A stretch of 49,700 nt of DNA from Bacteroidales bacterium (GTDB lineage Bacteria; Bacteroidota; Bacteroidia; Bacteroidales; UBA932), in the NCBI GenBank assembly GCA_017437755.1, contig JAFRXI010000066.1, forward strand, positions 1-49,700. Direction: 5' to 3'. Under the pieces are notes generated by a model, which saw only the letters and a program-made list of their open reading frames with translations, did no database searches and had not been told where the DNA came from. Shown one piece after another: positions 26,691 to 33,295 of the stretch (position 1 is the first letter of the stretch; each line of letters starts with the position of its first letter). The translations under genes and the position numbers were made by a program.

Positions 26691-28703
26691 TCAATTCTTG
26701 GTAAACTTCCGGCAGCGGACATTCAGCGCAACCGCTGACCAGGGAAGATTATCATAGCCAAAACTTGAGTCATTGGAATACAGCATCTGAGCCCTGCGAA
26801 AAAGTCTGGTCAAATCGTTGTTTGCATTATAATATGTCCAATGCATCACACGTTCTCCAACTACCGATCGGTATCCGTTCCAAATCTGTCCGGCGGCAGG
26901 CCACCACAAGAGGTTTTCATCTTTAAGGAAATACTTTCCGGCAAAATCTTGATTTCCAGCACCTGACATGTTTTTCCTCACAATGCTAACATTCAACCCT
27001 GCCTGATAAGGATAGGTAGCCGACGGAAGAACATATCCTGGGGGACATGGATCATAGTCGGTTAGTTTCTCTTGTATGTTGTTATTGTTTGTTTTCCACA
27101 ACCATACCACACCATCACCTCCGGTATTACTTCCACTTTGAACGATTGTTGTCCAAATATATTCCGTATTATTATTAACCGTAATGTTGTTTCCATCTGA
27201 CGTTTTAGCTGTTTTAAAATAAGCATAGTTGCTATAGCTCTCCTGCTCACTTACACTATTCTTGGCGCCCGTGGTTGTCGTAAAACCATGATGATAATTG
27301 CTGAAAGCATATTTCAAAGCTACTTTTACATTTGCCCACTGGTTAGCATAAGCGCCACTCTCAAATCTCTCCATCCTCGGATATGGAATATGGTTGCCAT
27401 ATTGGTAAAAGGTACCGCTTGAGGAGAGAAGCTGCTCCAAAGTCATGCCTTCTATTTCCGCCACCGTTTCTGGTGCCCAGGTCGCCCCAAGATCCCTGTC
27501 CATAAAAGGCTGGGGCATACCTGATCCAGTTATAACATCTGCAGGCTTGTCGGTTACCCAGATATGGAAATTCCACAGGAGGGAGGTGTTTGCAGCTGCC
27601 GGCTCGTTCTGGTCTACGCCAATGACGGCATTACCATCCTCGTTGTTTCCCCCGTAAAGGAATGAAATGTATTCCCCGTCGTAGCAGATATTATTGATCA
27701 ACGTGCGCGACTCAGACCATACAATGCTGGCGTTTTTCATATTCTCAAAAGTACCTCCTTTAATCTTCATGGCGGGGAACTTGTACGCCGCAGGAGACTC
27801 ACCTTTCTCAACCAGGTAGCAGTTCGCTCTGCCTCCGTTTGCACTCAGGTCAATGGCTTCATTTACCCTGTTGAACAGGGCATCGGTATCGACGGTTGCA
27901 ATCCGGCGCACCTTGTTCCGATTTACCTTTATCTCACTTCCAGTAACAATGCTGGCCGATGTTCCGTCCGCAAACTCGAGCACAATACAGCATTCTTTAT
28001 AAGTTGCCGGCGGAACAACTACATAGAAATGCTTGGGCTCGGAAGATAACGCCGTCCCTCCGGCAGCAACGGTGACATATGAGTATTGTTTTTTCCCTCC
28101 TGTAGCAGTTGCCGGAAATTCCAGCACAGGAAGGTCCACGGAAGAATCCATGGTAGCCTCGCCGGAAATATGGCGGGAATTCTCCACATTTGTCCTGAGT
28201 GTAAGCTTTGAAAGCTGCTTTGAACCGGTCAGCGGGAAATCTATATATCCGCAAAGGTTGGTGAAACGGATTGTCCCGTCAGTAACCTTTCCAATCATGG
28301 GATTAGCCCCGTTACCCACAACTTTTCCTTCATTGTAATTCTGTTTAGTGGCTATGGTATAGGTCCCGGTGGTCCCGGAAACAGTCAGAGCTGCGGAAGG
28401 ATAAACCACCCACTGGGTACCCTCGGGAACCTCGAAAACGGCATTCCCCTCCACTGTGGTTTCAACCAAAACGCAATTTTGGGTAACAGTTCCGCTTTCA
28501 CCCACCGCCACAATCTTGTCACTGTCATTCCATGTCCATTCCAGCGGAAGGCCATCGCCGTCAGGGGTCAGGCTAACCTTGGAATCAGCAAATACCGCCT
28601 CCATCCTGACCATTTTCACCTCACCTGCGGTTTGAGTGTCAATCTTTTCTACGCTGCAAGAAACAGTAAGGCTGATAACAGCAAATGCACATAACTTCTT
28701 CAT
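26691..28703 (-). CDS. Fimbrillin-like lipoprotein with FISUMP-like C-terminal region
   Basis: The 670-residue protein has a lipoprotein signal (MKKLCAFAVISLTVSC). Residues of about 25-280 resemble the N-terminal part of fimbrillin (Mfa/FimA) proteins: KVSLTPDGDGLPLEWTWNDSDKI, WVVYPSAAL, and PKHFYVVVPPATYKE. The C-terminal half has MDRDLGATWAP, YDPCPPGYVLPSA and the end ALNVRCRKF, typical of Fibrobacter-major-paralogous (FISUMP)-like domains. It is probably surface-exposed, perhaps a fimbrial tip or adhesin-like protein; the role is inferred. A strong SD (AAGGAGGAG) overlaps the stop of the 44-codon ORF just upstream. Base composition is more AT-rich than in neighbouring genes, consistent with transfer. 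Confidence 0.75.
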   Translation of the reverse strand: MKKLCAFAVISLTVSCSVEKIDTQTAGEVKMVRMEAVFADSKVSLTPDGDGLPLEWTWNDSDKIVAVGESGTVTQNCVLVETTVEGNAVFEVPEGTQWVVYPSAALTVSGTTGTYTIATKQNYNEGKVVGNGANPMIGKVTDGTIRFTNLCGYIDFPLTGSKQLSKLTLRTNVENSRHISGEATMDSSVDLPVLEFPATATGGKKQYSYVTVAAGGTALSSEPKHFYVVVPPATYKECCIVLEFADGTSASIVTGSEIKVNRNKVRRIATVDTDALFNRVNEAIDLSANGGRANCYLVEKGESPAAYKFPAMKIKGGTFENMKNASIVWSESRTLINNICYDGEYISFLYGGNNEDGNAVIGVDQNEPAAANTSLLWNFHIWVTDKPADVITGSGMPQPFMDRDLGATWAPETVAEIEGMTLEQLLSSSGTFYQYGNHIPYPRMERFESGAYANQWANVKVALKYAFSNYHHGFTTTTGAKNSVSEQESYSNYAYFKTAKTSDGNNITVNNNTEYIWTTIVQSGSNTGGDGVVWLWKTNNNNIQEKLTDYDPCPPGYVLPSATYPYQAGLNVSIVRKNMSGAGNQDFAGKYFLKDENLLWWPAAGQIWNGYRSVVGERVMHWTYYNANNDLTRLFRRAQMLYSNDSSFGYDNLPWSAVALNVRCRKFTKN

Positions 28704-28715
28704 ACTGTCTCCTCC

Positions 28716-28850
28716 TTAAAAGATAATGGGATCACCTTCTTCCGGTTCCGGAACCTCAACCTGGTCAACTGTCTGATTACTTGCGAAATTACTGCTCACC
28801 ACAACGTGAACAAGTTCGCAAAGGGGTAATTCATACTCTTTACGTGTCAT
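28716..28850 (-). CDS. Small ORF (44 residues) upstream of the fimbrillin-like gene
   Basis: ATG at 28850 opens a 44-codon frame starting MTRKEYELPLCELVHVVV and ending VPEPEEGDPIIF, with its TAA at 28716-28718 running straight into the SD of the lipoprotein gene. A full-consensus promoter lies 22 bp upstream, so it is the first cistron of this transcript. The pattern (basic start, Tyr-x-x-Pro, hydrophobic stretch, acidic end) resembles short peptides that I associate with the 5' side of fimbrillin-like genes in Bacteroidota. There is no signal peptide or obvious membrane helix. Function is unknown; a translation-coupling leader or a small secreted/chaperone partner are possibilities. Confidence 0.65.
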   Translation of the reverse strand: MTRKEYELPLCELVHVVVSSNFASNQTVDQVEVPEPEEGDPIIF

Positions 28851-28871
28851 TTTATTATGTCGTTAGTAGGA

Positions 28872-28903
28872 CAAAATTACTTCCACATAGCGTATTATCC
28901 AAA
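28872..28903 (-). promoter_or_regulatory. Promoter of the small ORF and fimbrillin-like gene
   Basis: On the minus strand TTTG (28900-28903), a 20-bp spacer and TAATTTTG (28872-28879) match the consensus fully. The 44-codon ORF starts 22 bp downstream. The region up to 29031 otherwise holds only the AT-rich upstream part of the divergent transposase gene. Confidence 0.72.
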
Positions 28904-29031
28904 TGATAACTGCCCAAAAAGGCGTTTTACGCATATTCTTGCCCCATTTTGCAATATAAAACTTGCTATTTCCAATTCATTTCAGCATCTTTCGGAAGTA
29001 TAATGAAATGGTTTTCCAAGAGGGGGCGGAT

Positions 29032-29994
29032 ATGGGGCGCACGAAAAGGAAATTCTACAAAGGTATTCTCAATCACTGCTATCAGAGGACCGCAAACCGG
29101 ATTCTGTTGTTTTACTCTGAAAGCGATTTTCTGGTTTTCTTCACAATCTTTTGCATAGAGGCCCGCAAATACAGGGTCGTTATCTTGAGTCTGTGCCAAA
29201 TGCCAGACCATATCCACGTCTGCATCTGTGCAGAAAGCATGGAAGACCTGAGCGGCTTTGTCAGAAGTTATACCCAAAAATTTGCCTTTGTACAGAACAA
29301 GACCTGTAATTGGAAAGGGGCTCTTTTTGAAACCCCGTTTGGAAGTGCTCCCAAATATGGCGATAAAAAAGCCAGGACCAATTTGATTTACATTGGAAAC
29401 AATGCTCCCGAAAGAAGGCTTTGCTCAAAAGCCGAACAGTATCGATGGAATTACATAGCTTACGCCGCCAGCAATAATCCATATTCAAACAGGATTGTCA
29501 TCAGGTATACATCTTTCTCCCTTATTAAGGCAATCCGAGAAGTAAGATACAGCTATTCAAGCGGCAAGCCACTTCAATACACCCAACTTCAACGATTGTT
29601 CAAGACCCTGACACGTACTGAAACAGAGCAGTTTATAGATTATTGCATTTCATTGTATAATGTAATTGATTACGAGAAAGCCATCAGCTTCTTTGGCACA
29701 TATGACAGAATGCTCACAGCCATGCACTCCAATACAGGCAGTGAATATGACATTAATGAAAGATTTACCGGCAAAAGCGATCTATGCTATGCCAACATGT
29801 CTTCACTTATCATGGAGAAACTGAAACTGGACGATGTACACGATATGTTTTTGCTGCCAGAAAAAGAAAGGATAAAACTGATTCCTTTTCTCAAGAACCG
29901 TACTGACGCTTTTCCTGAACAAATAGCTGCATTTCTTCGTCTTCCACATAGCGACCGCAAAACAGAAACAACTATCATTCAGCGCTTTAAATAA
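29032..29994 (+). CDS. REP-associated (IS200-like) HUH tyrosine transposase
   Basis: I chose ATG 29032 (MGRTKRKFYKGILNHCYQRT), preceded by a purine-rich AGGGGG-like RBS; the frame is open upstream to 28963 but without family features. H60-I-H62 in CQMPDHIHVCI is the HUH metal-binding pair, and Y120 in NLIYIGNNAPERRL aligns with the candidate nucleophilic Tyr of the RAYT motif YIxxNPxRA. EQYRWNYIAY matches the usual following segment. Residues of about 150-320 form an extension whose last part (PEKERIKLIPFLKNR, then FPEQIAAFLRLP) looks like a helix-turn-helix. Such enzymes cut and rejoin single-stranded DNA at hairpins. Its TAA stop is part of the stem of hairpin H2. A weak -7-like TATTCTTG lies at 28934-28941. 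Confidence 0.88.
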   Translation: MGRTKRKFYKGILNHCYQRTANRILLFYSESDFLVFFTIFCIEARKYRVVILSLCQMPDHIHVCICAESMEDLSGFVRSYTQKFAFVQNKTCNWKGALFETPFGSAPKYGDKKARTNLIYIGNNAPERRLCSKAEQYRWNYIAYAASNNPYSNRIVIRYTSFSLIKAIREVRYSYSSGKPLQYTQLQRLFKTLTRTETEQFIDYCISLYNVIDYEKAISFFGTYDRMLTAMHSNTGSEYDINERFTGKSDLCYANMSSLIMEKLKLDDVHDMFLLPEKERIKLIPFLKNRTDAFPEQIAAFLRLPHSDRKTETTIIQRFK

Positions 29995-30027
29995 AAGTAC
30001 CTGGTACGTTTGCACCAGGTACTTTTA
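29992..30027. terminator. Hairpin H2 after the transposase, bidirectional terminator-like
   Basis: A 14-bp stem (29992-30005 with 30014-30027), core AAAAGTACCTGGT/ACCAGGTACTTTT, encloses loop ACGTTTGC. T-runs follow on both strands, and it lies between the convergent transposase and GH89 genes. The transposase TAA stop is built into the left arm. Confidence 0.75.
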
Positions 30028-30064
30028 CATAAATATCTATTCTGCAACAGGTTACATTTTACAG
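29993..30064 (+). repeat. Hairpin module copy 2 (hairpin, 25-bp spacer, TTACATTTTACAG)
   Basis: Same layout and orientation as 26613-26684. Two stem base pairs differ by compensatory changes: T29998-A30021 against C26618-G26641, and G30003-C30016 against A26623-T26636. The terminal TTACATTTTACAG (30052-30064) overlaps the stop codon of the GH89 gene. Confidence 0.8.
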
Positions 30065-32245
30065 CCCCAAAGCGGAGTACTTCTCCACCAATGCGGCGGC
30101 TTCTTCCACAGGATGGCGGAAAGGCTTGACAGGGCTGAGGCCGACAGCGGCGGGGAAGCCAGCATTGTCAAAGGCGGCCATGTCGGGAGTCTCACCCGCA
30201 ATCACGGAATCGAAATAATACTTGAGCCTGGGGATGTAATAGTCACGGATCAGGCCCGACCAGATGCGGGCCGAGTAGTCATACAGCGAGCGTCCGCCCC
30301 ACACGGAAATCAGTTTCTTGGCCTCCAGTTCAAAGGCATCGGCCTCCTCCGGCGAATAAGCCGCCCCGCGGGCGAAGTCCAGCCAGCGCTGCGTCCGCCA
30401 GACAGGATGCGATTCCAGAAGCCGGTCGGTATCGGAGAGTATCTCCAGCAGCAGCGCCTCCTTTTCAGATGCGGCGGCAAGTTCCTTACGCTCCACAGCC
30501 GCATACAGCGAGTCCAGCACGATGTCAGCCTTGCCGGCCAGGTACAGCGCCCCGTATCCGATTGCGTCAATCTCGTAAAGACGATTCCCCCGGAAGTTCT
30601 CCCTCTCGGATATAAAGTCTTCAATGGCAGCGAAATAGTGTTCGTTGACATTCATTGAATAACTTTTCTTGAACGGAGGACGCCTCTGCCAGCGGAAACG
30701 GACGTTACTGGTGAAATTGGAATACGGCGACTTGAGCATACCGTCCCAGAAAGCCTTTATTCCCGGGGCGGTCCTGCCGTATCGGGCACGTGTATAGCTG
30801 TCCAGGAAAGCGTCCGGGTCCACCTTGGACCCGCTCCAGCCGGCAGCAGCAATCGCCTCGTATGCAACCTCGTTGTTTTCAACACCTTCCGGTGATGTTC
30901 CAAAGCCCACAAGGTTGCCCCTGTTCGGGGATCCGGCAGCCAGGAGATGGTTGTTCAGGAGGAATTCCAAAGGGCCCACCAGACCCGTCCGGCCACCGAA
31001 GTTGGGAACCGTGCTCCATATCCACCCCTTTCCGAAGAATCCGCTCAGGTAATCCCAGCTCTTCTCGCTCTTCCACACGTATTCGTTGAAATCCACCGCC
31101 AGGTCTATTACCAGCATCTTGTCGTCGGGAGCCCCGGCAAGGAGGTCGCACACGCTGGCAGGATCCCATTCCTTCTCCCTCTGGTAGCCGAACATCCATC
31201 CCTGCAGTACCCACACAGCATCCGGATTGGCCTCGGCCACGCTCTCGTAGAGCTTGCGCGAATAGAGCCTCAGGTTTTCGCTCCGCTGATAGCTTCCCAG
31301 CGGCCCGAAGGGCACCTTCATCTCATTGAAACTGTCTATCAGATAATACTTTCCCTTTCCGAACTCCTTCTCCCATTCCCGGATGAAAGCCGAACCGACC
31401 TGCTTGAAAAGAGGGTCGAGGGGAGAAAGCATATGGTTGTGGTCCTCCTCGGGGAAGGTGCTCCACTTGGTCTCGGTGAGGTCGGCATCGGGGAACACTT
31501 CGGCAAATCCCTTGGGAACGAATCCGGCAAATCCCTGATAGACAGGTGTCATTCCCAGTTCCTTCTCCCTGGAGTCAATCTTGTGCTCCAGGGCAATCTG
31601 GCCGTCGAACCACTCCTTGCTCATCCCGCCGCAGTAGTGGGCCATGTTGCCCATCCTCATCCAGGGGAAATGTGCCGGCCCGGTGAAATAATCCAGGATC
31701 TGCTCATCGGAGAGTCCCATGCCCTTCCACACACGGGCGAGGATGGTCTCGCCGCCGATTGGCGAAAGCGGCATGTCAAAGCCGTGCAGGGCCATCCAGT
31801 CAATCTCTTTCTCCCACTGTTCCCAGCCCCAGAAGGGATAGGTATACCCGTAGGTGCATACGTTCTGGTACAGGTGCACGGCATAGGGCGAGACAACCTC
31901 CCGGCGCCCCATTTCAGGAAGGCGGCGGGGCAGGTCGAGCCGGTTCCCGGTCCAGGAAGCTATCCCGTATCCGTTTGAGAGGATATAGTCATGGAAGCCC
32001 TTGCAGATGGCGACGCCAGTGCTGCCTTCCACTGTAAGGATTCCGTCGGAAACCATTGTAGCATAACGGTTTACGGTATCCGATCCCTCAATCGAGCAGA
32101 ACCGGACATTACGCGGAAAACGACCGAATGTCCTTTCCACCACGGCCTTTGCGGCCTCGGCCGAAGGACTGCCGTCGGTAGGGGCGACGCCCCCACAGCC
32201 GGTAAGCGCCATCAGCAACGCAGCAAACGGAAATACAAAACGCAT
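30059..32245 (-). CDS. Alpha-N-acetylglucosaminidase, GH89 (NAGLU-like) lipoprotein
   Basis: The 728-residue protein starts best at ATG 32245 (MRFVFPFAALLMALTGC, a lipoprotein signal); the frame continues to 32263, but that would overlap manA. An N-terminal small domain leads to the GH89 barrel with YQNVCTYGYTYPFWGWEQWEKEIDWMALHGF, LSPIGGETILARVWKGMGLS, GPAHFPWMRMGNM and YLIDSFNEMKVPFG, all matching human NAGLU and bacterial GH89. It removes terminal alpha-linked GlcNAc, as on gastric mucin O-glycans or heparan fragments. It is the last gene of a long run of minus-strand genes, 11 bp after manA. The pairing with a GH20 enzyme in the same region fits host-glycan use. Confidence 0.93.
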   Translation of the reverse strand: MRFVFPFAALLMALTGCGGVAPTDGSPSAEAAKAVVERTFGRFPRNVRFCSIEGSDTVNRYATMVSDGILTVEGSTGVAICKGFHDYILSNGYGIASWTGNRLDLPRRLPEMGRREVVSPYAVHLYQNVCTYGYTYPFWGWEQWEKEIDWMALHGFDMPLSPIGGETILARVWKGMGLSDEQILDYFTGPAHFPWMRMGNMAHYCGGMSKEWFDGQIALEHKIDSREKELGMTPVYQGFAGFVPKGFAEVFPDADLTETKWSTFPEEDHNHMLSPLDPLFKQVGSAFIREWEKEFGKGKYYLIDSFNEMKVPFGPLGSYQRSENLRLYSRKLYESVAEANPDAVWVLQGWMFGYQREKEWDPASVCDLLAGAPDDKMLVIDLAVDFNEYVWKSEKSWDYLSGFFGKGWIWSTVPNFGGRTGLVGPLEFLLNNHLLAAGSPNRGNLVGFGTSPEGVENNEVAYEAIAAAGWSGSKVDPDAFLDSYTRARYGRTAPGIKAFWDGMLKSPYSNFTSNVRFRWQRRPPFKKSYSMNVNEHYFAAIEDFISERENFRGNRLYEIDAIGYGALYLAGKADIVLDSLYAAVERKELAAASEKEALLLEILSDTDRLLESHPVWRTQRWLDFARGAAYSPEEADAFELEAKKLISVWGGRSLYDYSARIWSGLIRDYYIPRLKYYFDSVIAGETPDMAAFDNAGFPAAVGLSPVKPFRHPVEEAAALVEKYSALGL

Positions 32246-32256
32246 GGGAACAATGT

Positions 32257-33273
32257 TTAACAATGTGACGTAAGTATCTTCACCAAGGGTGAAGCGGGCT
32301 TCAGGGTAATGCCCCTGGATGTTGCCGGAACAAGGACCGTTGTGCCCCGGCCGAGCCGGACCACATGCCCCTTAGTGGCCGTAGGAAGCCCGTCAGGGCC
32401 GAAGAGCGGCTCGGAATCCTCAAGCACGCACTCCCCTTCCATGCACATCACCACCAGGAACGAATCCAGATCCTCCAAAGGGATGTTCAGGGGGGCGTCA
32501 AGGACATAGAGGTCAGTGGTGAAGCAGTTGCATTCCACCAGCGGAACCTTCTTGTCGACGGCCGGCTCATAGTCCGTCCTGTATGACGGATACACCTTAT
32601 AATCAAGTGCTTCCCTGGCAAGGGCTGTGTGCAGTTGACGCGGCTTTCCATCCAATCCGGGACGATTGTAATCGAACACGCGGTAGGTGAGGTCGCCACT
32701 CTGCTGGATTTCCGCCAGGAAGGTGCCGGCACAGATGGCATGCACCCTGCCGGCGGGAATGAAGAACACGTCACCCTCCTTCACCGGATGGTCGGCAAGG
32801 ACATCAACTATCTTTCCTGAGGCAACCAGCGAATCATATTCCCGAGGGGTTATCTCCCTTGAAAAACCGCTGTAAAGATGGGCCTTCGGGGCCGAATCCA
32901 TCACGTACCACATCTCGGTCTTCCCAAAGGGCTTTCCATGCACCCGGCGGGCCATTTCATCATCCGGATGAACCTGGATCGAGAGGTCGCCAAAGGCGTC
33001 GATGAACTTCACCAGCAGCGGGAATTCGCCTCCGAAGCGTTCATACACGGACTTCCCGACCAGGGCTCCCTTGAATTCCTCCACCAGCGACGGCAGGGAA
33101 CGTCCCCTGAGGGAACCCGAAGCAACGGTGGACTCCCTGCCGGGAACGGCCGAAACCTCCCAACTCTCGCCTACCTTTTCGGGCCCTTCCGCCAAACCTT
33201 TATATGAAAGTATCCTCTCCCCGCCCCATACCATGGGAATGAGAAGCGGCTCGAATATCAGCGGATATAGCAT
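32257..33273 (-). CDS. manA: Mannose-6-phosphate isomerase, class I
   Basis: The start MLYPLIFEPLLIPMVWGGERIL at 33273 is preferred over 33309, which would run into the M3 peptidase gene. The 338-residue cupin enzyme interconverts mannose-6-phosphate and fructose-6-phosphate in the cytoplasm. The zinc site is seen in QVHPDDEMAR (Gln and His), FGKTEMWYV (Glu) and GDVFFIPAGRVHAI (the later His). Length fits the short Bacteroidota type. It lies 23 bp after the M3 peptidase gene and 11 bp before GH89, so the three are probably cotranscribed. Confidence 0.92.
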   Translation of the reverse strand: MLYPLIFEPLLIPMVWGGERILSYKGLAEGPEKVGESWEVSAVPGRESTVASGSLRGRSLPSLVEEFKGALVGKSVYERFGGEFPLLVKFIDAFGDLSIQVHPDDEMARRVHGKPFGKTEMWYVMDSAPKAHLYSGFSREITPREYDSLVASGKIVDVLADHPVKEGDVFFIPAGRVHAICAGTFLAEIQQSGDLTYRVFDYNRPGLDGKPRQLHTALAREALDYKVYPSYRTDYEPAVDKKVPLVECNCFTTDLYVLDAPLNIPLEDLDSFLVVMCMEGECVLEDSEPLFGPDGLPTATKGHVVRLGRGTTVLVPATSRGITLKPASPLVKILTSHC

Positions 33274-33295
33274 ATACGTATGATTCTTTGAATGA

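Larger units (their letters stand above)
26606..30064. mobile_element. Candidate transposase-borne islet bounded by two hairpin modules
   Basis: The segment holds a fimbrillin-like lipoprotein gene, a small leader-like ORF and a REP-associated transposase. It is visibly AT-richer than its flanks: by hand count the line 29641-29700 has 20 G/C of 60 against 32 of 60 at 25621-25680. Each side carries a hairpin followed 26 bp later by TTACATTTTACAG, in the same orientation. This fits either an IS200/IS605-like element carrying a passenger gene, or a RAYT gene with two REP-like hairpins next to an independently acquired gene. The exact ends are not established. Confidence 0.45.

Noticed and set aside
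26606-30027. Hairpins H1 and H2 as integron attC sites
   Set aside because: No integron integrase is present and the stems lack attC-type R box/L box layout and unpaired bases. A HUH transposase is the only recombinase in the region.
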